The notes beneath the pieces were generated by a model. It ran no database searches. It was not told where the DNA came from and worked only from the letters and a program-made list of their open reading frames with translations. The translations under genes were made by a program, and so were the position numbers. Shown one piece after another: positions 1-8,201 of a stretch of DNA of 36,522 nt. Location of the stretch: the NCBI GenBank assembly GCA_964524145.1, contig CAZGCA010000062.1, positions 1 to 36,522 of the forward strand, in the 5' to 3' direction. Positions within the stretch are counted from its first letter, which is position 1. Every line of letters starts with the position of its first letter. This DNA comes from CAZGCA01 sp964524145 (GTDB taxonomy: Bacteria > Hydrogenedentota > CAZGCA01).

Positions 1-33
1 TCGTCATGTCGCGGTGTTCGATGAGATGACGGT

Positions 34-55
34 TGACCAGTGGGTGACCAGTGGG
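34..55 (+). repeat. Tandem 11-bp direct repeat beside a promoter
   Basis: TGACCAGTGGG occurs twice head to tail (34-44 and 45-55) and abuts the -35 hexamer at 56-61. The placement directly upstream of -35 is that of an activator or repressor site. The binding protein is unknown; that it is an operator is inference. Confidence 0.5.
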
Positions 56-85
56 TTGACACGTGCGACAGACAGGGTTTACAAT
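56..85 (+). promoter_or_regulatory. Sigma70-type promoter for the SPFH pair
   Basis: TTGACA at 56-61 and TACAAT at 80-85 are separated by 18 bp. This predicts transcription starting near 92 and a leader of about 90 nt before the start codon at 183. It is the only good promoter seen upstream of the two SPFH genes. Confidence 0.7.
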
Positions 86-182
86 GCAGTCACGTCAACC
101 TCGAGGAGTGTAGGATGAGCGGGGTTGAACGCTGAGCTGAGATAGTGCGTGCTGCTGTTACTCCAACAACGGGAGGGAAACG

Positions 183-1274
183 ATGACCAAGCTTGACGAC
201 ATTCTGAAGTCGGCTCCGAAAGAGCTACCGTTGAAGATGCCCGGGTTTCTCGGGAAGACCATTGGGGCGGTGGTTATCGTGGTGGTGATCCTTGCGGTGG
301 CCTTCAACCTCTGTTTCGTCTACGTCCACCCAAACGAGTTCGGTATCAAGGAGGTCAAAGTCGGTGTAAAACGCGGTATCCTGGAGAAGGTATACGAGCC
401 GGGTCTCGCGTTTGTGCTGCCGTTCGGTTTGGAGCGTATGCACCGGCTACCCCAGAATGTGCAGGTGCTCGAGCTGACGGCGTTTCCGTCACGGCCAGGC
501 AAGTCGCAGCACTTCGACCGGGCGGCCAAGATACAGACGTCGGACGGTTTCTACGTGGACGTGGATGTAACGATACTCTACAAGATAGTCGATCCGTACA
601 AGGTGGTCACGAGTCTGGGACCAGGCCAGCTCTACATTCACAACGGCATCCTCCCCAAAGCTGAACCGTTCATGAAGCAGTCGTTCGGCGAGCTGACGAC
701 GGAGGATTTCTACAACAGCCCCAAACGGGTGGAAAAGGCCGAGAAGGCTCGTGACCTGCTTGATGCTGAGCTTTCGCCGAAGGGGATAGAGGTTGACCGT
801 GTGCTGGTCAGGTACTTCAAGTACAGCGAAGAGATACAGAACAACATCGAGGAGAAGAAGCTGCAGGACCAGCTCGTGTTCAAGAACCAGGCCGAAGCCA
901 AGGCCGCAATAGAGCAGGCGAACCTGAAGCGTGTCACCCAGGAAGGCGAGATGAACGTGAAGGTCACGCTTGCGGAGGGGGATGCGTACAAGGTAAAGAA
1001 GTACGCGGAGAAAGAGTTGTATACTCGTAAGAAGAAGGCGGACGCGGATCTGCTGGTCAAGCTTGCGGAGGCGACGAGGACTGAATTGAAGAACGAGGCC
1101 ATGCAGGTCGCGGGGTCGGACAAGATGGTCGCGATGCGCATGGCCGAAGTGCTCGAGGGCCTCGAGGTGATAATCGTGCCGAGCGGAGGCGAGCAAGGGC
1201 TCAACCCGCTCGATCTGGACGGGCTGTTGACACTGTTCGGCGCTGCAGACGCAGGAAAGGAGGTGGCGAAATGA
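183..1274 (+). CDS. SPFH/band 7 membrane protein (prohibitin/HflK-like)
   Basis: A 363-residue SPFH-domain protein. An uncleaved hydrophobic anchor lies at about residues 26-47, followed by the band 7 domain (about 50-220) with the usual 'VYEPGLAFVLPFG' type entry. A charged, alanine-rich coiled coil (about 220-320) and a short C-terminal tail follow. Proteins of this family form ring or cage oligomers on membranes and often modulate FtsH-type proteases or organise microdomains; the specific partner cannot be told here. The start is supported by GGAGGG at 172-177. The stop overlaps the next gene by 4 bp (ATGA), and the next gene is also SPFH, so the two probably form a hetero-oligomer like HflK/HflC. 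No protease gene is adjacent. Confidence 0.85.
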   Translation: MTKLDDILKSAPKELPLKMPGFLGKTIGAVVIVVVILAVAFNLCFVYVHPNEFGIKEVKVGVKRGILEKVYEPGLAFVLPFGLERMHRLPQNVQVLELTAFPSRPGKSQHFDRAAKIQTSDGFYVDVDVTILYKIVDPYKVVTSLGPGQLYIHNGILPKAEPFMKQSFGELTTEDFYNSPKRVEKAEKARDLLDAELSPKGIEVDRVLVRYFKYSEEIQNNIEEKKLQDQLVFKNQAEAKAAIEQANLKRVTQEGEMNVKVTLAEGDAYKVKKYAEKELYTRKKKADADLLVKLAEATRTELKNEAMQVAGSDKMVAMRMAEVLEGLEVIIVPSGGEQGLNPLDLDGLLTLFGAADAGKEVAK

Positions 1275-2365
1275 GACACCTGGCAAGTCGAAACCTCCTT
1301 TTTGTGGTGTGTGTTGTTGCCTTGGCAGTTGTCGTACTGCCTGGCTGCCTTCCGCACTCGACAGGGCCAACCGAGGTGGGTGTGCGAACCGTCAAGCTCT
1401 CGCTGACGGGCAAGAAAGGTGTCGAGGAGAAGGTCTATGATCCGGGCGCGACCTATTTCTTTGTGCCGGTGATCAACGACTGGCACACGTTCGACACACG
1501 GTTGCAGAACCTTGATATGACAGGAGAAGAGGCGCGCGGCGATAGGCGTGGTCGCGACGACATCCTATTCAAGACCATTGATGGGAACGACATAAGCCTC
1601 GACGTGATCATCTCTTACAGGATAGATAAGGCCCAAGCGCCCATGATACTGCAGAAGGTGGCGGAGAACGACGACGAGCTTAAGGACAATATCGTACGCA
1701 CGGTGGCGCGCAGCAAACCGCGAGACATATTCGGGGAACTGAAGACGGAAGAGTTCTACCTTTCTGAAGAGCGAAGCCGAAAGGCCGAGGCAGCCAAGAA
1801 GACGCTGAACGAGATACTTGGCCCGTACGGTGTGATCGTCGAGCGTGTGGGGACGCGGGACTATCGGTTCAACCCCGCCTACCAGAAGGCGATCGAGGAG
1901 AAGAAGGTTGCGGACCAGCTGGCCGAGAAACACAAGGCCGCGACGCGGGCCGTGGAGGAAGAGTACCTCATGAAGGTCGAGGAGGCCAAGGGCGACATCG
2001 CCAAGGTGCAGGCCGAGGCTGACGGCGAATACGAGCGCGCTGTTATCGAGGCGGACGCATACTACGAGGAGCAGATGCGTTTCGCAGAAGCAATTGAAGC
2101 CGAGGGGCGTGCTGAGGCTGAGGGTATTCGCAAGATGAACGAGGCGCTTGCAGGCGCGGGCGGCGGCCCGATGGTGAAGCTCGAAATCGCTGAAGCCCTG
2201 AAGAACAAGAGGATCATTCTGCTGCCGATAGGCGGCGGGTTCGACGTGCGCTCGACCGATATCAACTCGCTCTTGCAGCTTTACGGCATCCAGAAGGTGG
2301 CACAACCCTCGGCGGCAAGAGCACCCGCGCGACCACAGCAGCCGCAATCGCCGCAAAGGAAATGA
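1271..2365 (+). CDS. SPFH/band 7 protein with lipoprotein-like N terminus
   Basis: A 364-residue SPFH-domain protein, probably the partner of the preceding gene. The N terminus is a Sec-type hydrophobic stretch (residues 8-25) ending in LPGC, which resembles a lipobox although proline at -2 is unusual. It may be lipid-anchored, or the segment may simply be a membrane anchor. The band 7 domain spans about residues 35-215 and shares the 'VYDPGA' entry with its neighbour. A long coiled coil rich in A, E and K covers about 215-310. The tail is proline/alanine-rich (APARPQQPQ). The start is fixed by AAGGAGGTGG just upstream, inside the first gene, with a 4-bp ATGA overlap, so translation is coupled. 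Confidence 0.82.
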   Translation: MRHLASRNLLFVVCVVALAVVVLPGCLPHSTGPTEVGVRTVKLSLTGKKGVEEKVYDPGATYFFVPVINDWHTFDTRLQNLDMTGEEARGDRRGRDDILFKTIDGNDISLDVIISYRIDKAQAPMILQKVAENDDELKDNIVRTVARSKPRDIFGELKTEEFYLSEERSRKAEAAKKTLNEILGPYGVIVERVGTRDYRFNPAYQKAIEEKKVADQLAEKHKAATRAVEEEYLMKVEEAKGDIAKVQAEADGEYERAVIEADAYYEEQMRFAEAIEAEGRAEAEGIRKMNEALAGAGGGPMVKLEIAEALKNKRIILLPIGGGFDVRSTDINSLLQLYGIQKVAQPSAARAPARPQQPQSPQRK

Positions 2366-2740
2366 TATAAGAGGCAGATTCGCGCCGCGCCGGCAGGATC
2401 CGAGAGAACTCGTTTCCCAACCATGTCGGCCCGGCGATACGGCTTGACAGCATTCGCCAAAGCTAGTCCGGTGGCCCGGAAATTCCTGGCCTTGATGGTG
2501 GTAGGTTGTTCCTCTCCGGGCCAGTACGACACGCCTCCACCTGCGCATCGCCACCATCTCCTCAACGGCCCGCTCGCCCGAAGGCGCCTGGATATCATCA
2601 CAATGCTCTCCGCCTGCTGTCAACATCAACACAACGCTCTCACCCTCTCGGTGACACCCTGACTCTACCCCTTTTTGCTGTACATAACGCATCAGCGACA
2701 TCTTCGATGATATGCCTGAACGATTAAGGGGGAGAAGAAA
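2366..2740. other. Gene-poor stretch with a 9-bp inverted repeat
   Basis: About 375 bp between the SPFH pair and the ileS promoter, with no credible gene. It holds a perfect inverted repeat, TGGCCCGGA at 2472-2480 and TCCGGGCCA at 2515-2523, separated by 34 nt. No T-tract follows it, so it is not a classical intrinsic terminator. It could be a decayed repeat or part of the SPFH 3' UTR. Confidence 0.4.
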
Positions 2741-2744
2741 ACCG

Positions 2745-2773
2745 TTGACGCACCGCTTCCTTGGTGCTATTAT
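2745..2773 (+). promoter_or_regulatory. Consensus promoter for the ileS-dksA-lspA-lgt run
   Basis: TTGACG (2745-2750) and TATTAT (2768-2773) with a 17-bp spacer, predicting transcription from about 2780. It lies inside the 5' extension of the ileS reading frame, which shows that the ATG at 2712 cannot be used from this transcript and favours the start at 2865. Confidence 0.78.
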
Positions 2774-2864
2774 AGTGCGCTATAGAACAGGTGTCATGGA
2801 TGCCAACTGTGTCGTGGGCGACGACTCTAGCCCGCAGCACCAGCACAATAGATTGCGAACGAAA

Positions 2865-5651
2865 ATGCCGAAAAAGGACACATCAGACTACTCAGACACA
2901 CTGAACCTGCCGAAAACTTCCTTTCCGATGAGGGCCGGGCTCGCGAAGCGCGAGCCTGAAACGCTCAAATCCTGGGATGATATCGGTCTGTACGAGCAAC
3001 TGCGTGAGCACAGGCGCGGCCGGCCGAAAAGCGTGCTGCACGACGGCCCCCCCTACGCGAATGACGATGTTCACGTGGGGACGGCTCTAAACAAGATAGT
3101 GAAGGATATACTCGTTAAGTACAAGTCAATGACGGGGTACGATTCACCGTATGTTCCCGGGTGGGACTGCCACGGTCAGCCGATAGAGTACAAGGTCGTC
3201 ACGGAGCTCGGAGAACAGGCACGCACAATGCCGCGCAACGAGATTCGTGCACGGTGCAGGGCGCATGCGGAAAAGTACCTGTCGATCCAGCGCGACCAGT
3301 TCCGCCGGCTCGGCGTTCTCGGGGACTGGTACGATCCCTACATCACGATGTCCCACCAGTACGAAGCGAAGATACTCGAGGTGTTCTGGGAGATGTACAG
3401 CGCCGGTTACATCTACAAGGGGCTCAAACCGGTTCATTGGTGTGCCAGTTGCGAGACCGCGCTGGCCGAGGCCGAGGTCGAGTACCAGGACCATCAGTCT
3501 CCCACCGTTTACGTTCGGTTTCCCGTCGAGGGGAAGATAGAAGGCCTTGACGGGCGCGTGTATTTTCTCATCTGGACGACCACGCCGTGGACGCTTCCGG
3601 CGAACCTGGCTACCTGCCTGGCGCCCGGCTTCGATTATGTTGCCGTCCGGGTGGGTGAAGACGTCTATATCGTCGCGGAGGAGCTGTTGAATCCAACCGC
3701 CGCAGCGTGCGGGTTTGGAGAGTACGAGATCGTCAAACGGTTCAAAGGCGCTGAGCTCGAAGGAGCGACGTATCGGCACGTCCTGATGGATAAGGTCTGT
3801 CCGATAATACTCGGCGACCATGTGACGCTGGACCAGGGAACCGGATGCGTGCACACTGCCCCCGGCCACGGCCAGGAGGACTACGTGGTGGCCCAGGGGT
3901 ACGGCCTCGAGATATTCTCGCCTGTTGACGACCGCGGCGTTTTCACTGCCGAATCGGGCCAATGGGATGGTCAGAACGTCTTTGACGCGAATGCGCCGAT
4001 AATGGACAAGCTGGAGAAGGACGGCTACCTGCTCGGCAGGGACGTGCTCACCCACTCCTATCCTCACTGCTGGCGGTGCTTGGAACCGATAATATTCCGC
4101 GCAACCCCGCAGTGGTTCATTTCCATGGACGCCAACGGGTTACGGCAGCGCACCCTGGACACTATCGACACGGTCAAGTGGTATCCGTCATGGGGCATTG
4201 ACCGGATCAGACTTATGGTCGAGAACCGGCCGGACTGGTGTATCTCTCGCCAACGCGCCTGGGGCGTGCCCATACCCGTCTTCTACTGCACATCGTGCGG
4301 CGAACAGTTCATCGACGAGACAACGATAACGGGCCTCGTGGAGAGAGCGCGGCAGGAGGGGATCGATTTCTGGTTCACAACAGACTCGTCGGAACTCCTG
4401 GCGGACGGGGCGCGATGCGATTGTGGCGCAACGCAATTCGAGAAAGAGACCGACATCCTCGACGTCTGGTTCGATTCGGGGGTGAGCCATCGGGCGGTGC
4501 TTGAAATGCGGCCGCAGCTTGATTATCCGTGCGACTACTACCTCGAAGGAAGCGACCAGCATCGCGGCTGGTTCCAGTCTTCACTGATACCCTCGGTGGC
4601 GATGCGAGACATAGCCCCGTTCCGCAACGTTATAACAACGGGGTTCACGGTAGACGCGGAAGGCCGCAAACTGTCGAAGAAGCTGCGCAATTTCCCCGAG
4701 TTGAAGGTGTTGTTTGACACCTACGGAGCGGACATCGTGCGGCTCTGGGTCGCCAGTTCGAACTATCAGCAGGAGACGAGGATATCCGACGAGATACTGA
4801 AACACACCGCAGACGCATACCGTCGCATCCGAAACTGTTACAAGAACGCGCTCGGCAACCTGCGCGATTTTGATCCTGCGGCAGACGCAGTGGAATATGA
4901 AGAGATGGAGGAGATAGACAAATACATTCTTCACCGGTTGCAGGAGGTGAAATCGAAGGTTCTTCAGGCGTACGAAGCGTATGAGTTCCATCAGGCGGTA
5001 CACACTCTCTACAACTTCTGCGTTGTCGACCTGAGCGCGTTCTACTTCGACGTGTTGAAGGACCGAATGTATACATTCGGTGCCAAGTCGCGTGAACGAC
5101 GGTCCGGACAGACCGCCTATCTCGAGATACTCTGCGACCTGACGAAAATGCTCGCGCCGGTGCTTGTCTTTACAGCAGAAGAGGTCTGGAACCATCTGCC
5201 GGAAACCGTGCGGGACGTACCGAGCGTCCATCTTGCAATGATGCCTGAGGTACGCGAGGAGATGCTCGAGACCGCCCTTGCAGAACGATGGGGCAACCTG
5301 TTGGCCGTCCGGTCGGAGGTGCTCAAGAAGCTGGAGATTGCACGACGCGACGGGCTGATAGGATCGCCGTTGGCTGCCCGCGTCACCTTGCGACCGTGCT
5401 CTTCCCAGACCGGGGAGCTCTTGTCCGAGTACCGCGACGCGTTACCGATGATCTTCATTGTGTCCCAGGTTGTTCTGGCGGACAAAGAGGCTGAAGCCGA
5501 CACGGGACCAGACGTTGCCCTTGTCGATGTGACAGTCGAACCCGCGTTGGGACGAAAATGCGAACGGTGTTGGAACTATAGTGGATCGGTGGGGGAGAAC
5601 GACGTTCACCCCTCTGTTTGTAGCCGATGTCTGGCCCATATGGAAGGGTAG
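2865..5651 (+). CDS. ileS: Isoleucyl-tRNA synthetase
   Basis: Charges tRNA-Ile with isoleucine in the cytoplasm. From ATG 2865 it is 928 residues, normal for bacterial IleRS, and begins with the family's usual 'LNLPKTSFPMRA' segment. The open frame continues up to 2712, but the promoter at 2745-2773 lies within that extension. Class I features are present with changes: the HIGH motif is HVGT (in PPYANDDVHVGTALNK) and the KMSKS loop reads KLSKK. The editing insert contains the threonine-rich 'WTTTPWTLPANLA' motif. The C terminus carries a CxxC...CxxC zinc finger (CERCWNYSG...CSRC). It heads the run dksA-like - lspA - lgt, a common bacterial grouping for ileS and lspA. Confidence 0.96.
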   Translation: MPKKDTSDYSDTLNLPKTSFPMRAGLAKREPETLKSWDDIGLYEQLREHRRGRPKSVLHDGPPYANDDVHVGTALNKIVKDILVKYKSMTGYDSPYVPGWDCHGQPIEYKVVTELGEQARTMPRNEIRARCRAHAEKYLSIQRDQFRRLGVLGDWYDPYITMSHQYEAKILEVFWEMYSAGYIYKGLKPVHWCASCETALAEAEVEYQDHQSPTVYVRFPVEGKIEGLDGRVYFLIWTTTPWTLPANLATCLAPGFDYVAVRVGEDVYIVAEELLNPTAAACGFGEYEIVKRFKGAELEGATYRHVLMDKVCPIILGDHVTLDQGTGCVHTAPGHGQEDYVVAQGYGLEIFSPVDDRGVFTAESGQWDGQNVFDANAPIMDKLEKDGYLLGRDVLTHSYPHCWRCLEPIIFRATPQWFISMDANGLRQRTLDTIDTVKWYPSWGIDRIRLMVENRPDWCISRQRAWGVPIPVFYCTSCGEQFIDETTITGLVERARQEGIDFWFTTDSSELLADGARCDCGATQFEKETDILDVWFDSGVSHRAVLEMRPQLDYPCDYYLEGSDQHRGWFQSSLIPSVAMRDIAPFRNVITTGFTVDAEGRKLSKKLRNFPELKVLFDTYGADIVRLWVASSNYQQETRISDEILKHTADAYRRIRNCYKNALGNLRDFDPAADAVEYEEMEEIDKYILHRLQEVKSKVLQAYEAYEFHQAVHTLYNFCVVDLSAFYFDVLKDRMYTFGAKSRERRSGQTAYLEILCDLTKMLAPVLVFTAEEVWNHLPETVRDVPSVHLAMMPEVREEMLETALAERWGNLLAVRSEVLKKLEIARRDGLIGSPLAARVTLRPCSSQTGELLSEYRDALPMIFIVSQVVLADKEAEADTGPDVALVDVTVEPALGRKCERCWNYSGSVGENDVHPSVCSRCLAHMEG

Positions 5652-5658
5652 AGATGCG

Positions 5659-6042
5659 ATGAGAAAAACCGAGATGAAGCGGTTTAAAAGCTTGCTGGAA
5701 ATCATGCGCCGTCAGGTGCTCGGACAAATGAACCAGCTCGAACGCGACAACATCAGCAAGTCGCAACGTGAGTCTTCCGGCGATCTTTCGAGTTACTCGT
5801 ACCACATGGCCGATCTCGCCAGCGATACCTTCGAGAGGGAGTTCGAGATGAGTATCGCATCGCACGACTCGGAGACGCTGCAAGAGATAGAAAACGCCCT
5901 GGGGCGAATCGAGGATGGCTCGTACGGCAAGTGCGAGGACTGTGGCAAACAGATAGGAGCGCGGCGGTTGGAAGCCGTGCCGCACGCGCGCCTCTGTATC
6001 GAGTGCAAATCCAAAGCGGAGAAGGAGGGAGGTGTATCCTGA
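5659..6042 (+). CDS. DksA/TraR-type C4 zinc-finger protein
   Basis: A 127-residue protein of the DksA/TraR family, whose members bind RNA polymerase through the secondary channel and adjust transcription, often with ppGpp. An N-terminal coiled-coil region (about 1-75) is followed by the C4 zinc finger: C-E-D-C near residue 93, then C-I-E-C near residue 114. The D-x-x-D/A coiled-coil tip typical of true DksA is not evident, so it may be one of the shorter DksA-like proteins often found between ileS and lspA. The ATG at 5659 lies 7 bp after the ileS stop, with GGAAGGG upstream as ribosome binding site, so it is co-transcribed with ileS. Confidence 0.85.
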   Translation: MRKTEMKRFKSLLEIMRRQVLGQMNQLERDNISKSQRESSGDLSSYSYHMADLASDTFEREFEMSIASHDSETLQEIENALGRIEDGSYGKCEDCGKQIGARRLEAVPHARLCIECKSKAEKEGGVS

Positions 6043-6108
6043 CCGACCCGTTCGGTGTCCCCGCATCCGGTCCGGGACGCCTCTCGGGTCGTCACACCTG
6101 AGTGTCGG

Positions 6109-6645
6109 ATGAACCAGACTCAAGACATGCCGCCGGAAGAGAGTCCTCGGGAACGAACGCCGTTCTGGGGAAGAACACTTGCCTCGTGTATACTGCCCGG
6201 ACTCGGCGTCGTGGCCCTCGACCAGCTGACAAAACACATTGTGCGCGACCGGCTACCGCTCAACCGTTCGGTTGAAATAATTTCCGGATGGTTTTCTCTC
6301 AGCCACATATCGAACACCGGCGTTGTCTTCGGGTTGTTCCCTGGAAAAACAGGCCTTTTCACTGTGCTTTCCGTTGCGGCAATTGCTTTGCTGCTCTATC
6401 TCGCGTTCTCGATGGACCATGGCCGCAAGTCGCAGTTGATAGCTTTCTCTCTCTTGCTCGGGGGAGCGTGCGGCAACCTGATCGACAGGCTTTTTCTCGG
6501 CCATGTTACGGATTTCTTCGATTTTCATTTTTGGCCCGCGTTCAACGTGGCCGACGCCTTCATCTGTATCGGTGTAGGGTTGTTTGTATTCACCAATTTG
6601 ACGCGCCACACTCAAGAGAGCTCGGATGCATCCGATCATTCTTAA
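6109..6645 (+). CDS. lspA: Lipoprotein signal peptidase (SPase II)
   Basis: Cleaves signal peptides of lipidated prolipoproteins in the inner membrane. It is 178 residues from ATG 6109, with four hydrophobic segments. The family motifs are clear: LDQLTK near the N terminus, SNTGVVFG, GNLIDR and FNVADAFI; the last two carry the two catalytic aspartates. The frame extends upstream to a GTG at 6055, but neither start has a strong ribosome binding site; 6109 gives a length closer to the family norm (about 160-175). Its end overlaps the lgt start by 20 bp, so the two lipoprotein-maturation enzymes are translationally coupled. This fits the many lipobox-bearing proteins in the window. Confidence 0.93.
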   Translation: MNQTQDMPPEESPRERTPFWGRTLASCILPGLGVVALDQLTKHIVRDRLPLNRSVEIISGWFSLSHISNTGVVFGLFPGKTGLFTVLSVAAIALLLYLAFSMDHGRKSQLIAFSLLLGGACGNLIDRLFLGHVTDFFDFHFWPAFNVADAFICIGVGLFVFTNLTRHTQESSDASDHS

Positions 6646-7471
6646 GATCGGGCCGCTGACGATATACTCGTTCGGCCTGATGCTCGCCGTGGCATTTCTC
6701 GCGGCTATCCACACCACCGAACGGCTCGCCAGAAAGTACAATGTGCCTCCCGAAATGATCCCGGACCTTGGGCTCTACGTCCTGGTAGCCGCCGTTCTTG
6801 GATCGAGACTGCTCTACGTGTTTGTCTACAGGTCGGATTTTGTGGGGGCGGGGCTGCTGTCGTACCTGAAAATATGGGAAGGCGGCATGATCTTCTATGG
6901 CGGCGCCATTGGAGCAATCCTCGTCGGATTATGGTACGTGCGGCGCAAGAAATGTTCTGCCTGGTCAGTACTCGATATTGTCTCCCCGGCGGCCGCGCTG
7001 GGACACGCTTTTGGCAGGGTGGGCTGCTTTCTCAACGGGTGTTGCTGGGGGAAACGCTGCTCGCTTCCATGGGCGGTACGATTCCCGAAACACCTGGACA
7101 AGTCGGGCGACATCTTTGGGTCCCCGGCCTTCAAAGACCATCTGCTGCGCGGATACGTGAACCGGAGCGACACGCTCTCGCTGCCGGTTCATCCGACACA
7201 GTTGTATTCGGTCCTGTTCCTGGTCATTCTCTTTTTCGTTTTGCTCTGGCTGCTCAAACGGCGAAAATTCGTGGGTGCCGTCTTTTGCCAATACATCATC
7301 ATCTACGGCTGTTACAGGTTTCTGGTGGAGTTCATTCGGGACGACAGCTCATCGTTGTTCCTGGGACTAACACCGTTCCAGACAATGAGTCTCCCACTGG
7401 TCGTGTTGGGGTGCGTGTTGTATTGGTGGCGGCGGTCGCGGGGGACAGTCAGAAAACCCGACGACGCCTGA
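6626..7471 (+). CDS. lgt: Prolipoprotein diacylglyceryl transferase
   Basis: Transfers diacylglycerol from phosphatidylglycerol to the lipobox cysteine, the step before LspA. It is 281 residues and a polytopic membrane protein with about seven hydrophobic segments. The Lgt signature is present as HAFGRVGCFLNGCCWGK, in the variant with cysteines in place of the E. coli GE pair, and VHPTQLYS matches the second conserved motif. The 'GGMIFYGGAIGA' segment is also typical. The start is inside the lspA 3' end (20-bp overlap). It is the last gene of the ileS run. Confidence 0.95.
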   Translation: MHPIILKIGPLTIYSFGLMLAVAFLAAIHTTERLARKYNVPPEMIPDLGLYVLVAAVLGSRLLYVFVYRSDFVGAGLLSYLKIWEGGMIFYGGAIGAILVGLWYVRRKKCSAWSVLDIVSPAAALGHAFGRVGCFLNGCCWGKRCSLPWAVRFPKHLDKSGDIFGSPAFKDHLLRGYVNRSDTLSLPVHPTQLYSVLFLVILFFVLLWLLKRRKFVGAVFCQYIIIYGCYRFLVEFIRDDSSSLFLGLTPFQTMSLPLVVLGCVLYWWRRSRGTVRKPDDA

Positions 7472-7553
7472 CTCCATACCCAACCGTATTTGACAGTGCA
7501 GACAACCGCAGGATATACTCTGCTTGACGGCGCGCAGCCTGGACGAACGCGCG

Positions 7554-7592
7554 GACGAGTCCGACAAGTCTGACACGTCCGACATGTCAGAC
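7554..7592. repeat. Short tandem repeat, unit GAC-NNG-TCN
   Basis: Slightly more than four 9-bp units: GACGAGTCC, GACAAGTCT, GACACGTCC, GACATGTCA, then GAC. Each unit has a GAC..GTC half-dyad. Two further units (7982-8002) lie inside the following gene and encode SDSSDKSD. The tract lies in the 144-bp gap before the four-helix-bundle gene. Confidence 0.6.
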
Positions 7593-7615
7593 CGAACCAA
7601 GCAAAGGAAGAGCCG

Positions 7616-8182
7616 ATGTCCGGCAGGGGCAGACTGATTCCGCCGCACGGCGGCTACCGGAGGTTGCGCAGTTTTCAATGCGCTCAGCTTGTGTACGATG
7701 GCACGGTTGTCTTCTGTAACCGCTTTGTGGACAAGCACTCACGCACCCGTGACCAGATGATTCAGGCCGCGCGGAGCGGAGTACAGAACATCGCCGAGGG
7801 GAGCATGGCGTCGGCGACATCCAAGAAAACGGAGTTGAAGCTCACCGGGGTCGCGCGGGCAAGCCTGGAAGAACTGCTGCTCGATTATGAAGACTTCCTC
7901 CGCCAGCGAGAGTTGCGCAGTTGGGACAAGAATTCGCCTAAGGCCCTTGCGGTGCGCAAAAAGTACCGCTCGATTCCGTCTGACAGCTCCGACAAGTCCG
8001 ACCCCTACGGCATATCCATCGCCACCCCCGAGATTGCGGCCAACACGATGATCTGCCTGATCAACCAGGCCGCGTACCTTCTCCGGCGACAGCTTCAGAG
8101 GCTGGAAGAGCAGTTTCTCAAGGACGGCGGTTTCACGGAACGGCTGTACCACTCACGGAAAGCTCAGAGGAGTCATCCGTGA
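7616..8182 (+). CDS. Four-helix-bundle 'suffix' family protein
   Basis: A 188-residue protein of the four-helix-bundle family related to the proteins encoded in 23S rRNA intervening sequences. Visible family features are PHGGYRRLRSFQ, the central QAARSGVQNIAEGSMAS helix, and ARASLEELLLDYEDFLRQR. C-terminal helices (AANTMICLINQAAYLLRRQ) complete the bundle. A low-complexity insert SDSSDKSD near residue 124 is encoded by the same 9-bp repeat that forms a tract upstream. The molecular function of the family is not established; nucleic-acid or ribosome association is only suggested. The start is supported by AGGAAGAG 4-5 nt upstream. The methyltransferase gene follows after 19 bp. Confidence 0.82.
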   Translation: MSGRGRLIPPHGGYRRLRSFQCAQLVYDGTVVFCNRFVDKHSRTRDQMIQAARSGVQNIAEGSMASATSKKTELKLTGVARASLEELLLDYEDFLRQRELRSWDKNSPKALAVRKKYRSIPSDSSDKSDPYGISIATPEIAANTMICLINQAAYLLRRQLQRLEEQFLKDGGFTERLYHSRKAQRSHP

Positions 8183-8201
8183 CACGTGTTTTGGAATCCA
8201 G

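Noticed and set aside
489..1370. Long open frame antisense to the first SPFH gene
   Set aside because: Shadow of a GC-rich coding region; no family features and the SPFH frame is clear.
1565..2701. Long minus-strand open frame across the second SPFH gene
   Set aside because: Composition-driven shadow; no domain.
2712..2864. N-terminal extension of IleRS
   Set aside because: A promoter lies inside it, and the family N terminus starts at 2865.
2877..2900. GAC-ACA-TCA, GAC-TAC-TCA units in ileS, like the 7554-7592 repeat
   Set aside because: The residues encoded (DYSDTLNLPK) are close to the normal IleRS N terminus; probably coincidence.
6055..6108. GTG-started N-terminal extension of LspA
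   Set aside because: No ribosome binding site; makes the protein longer than usual. Not excluded.
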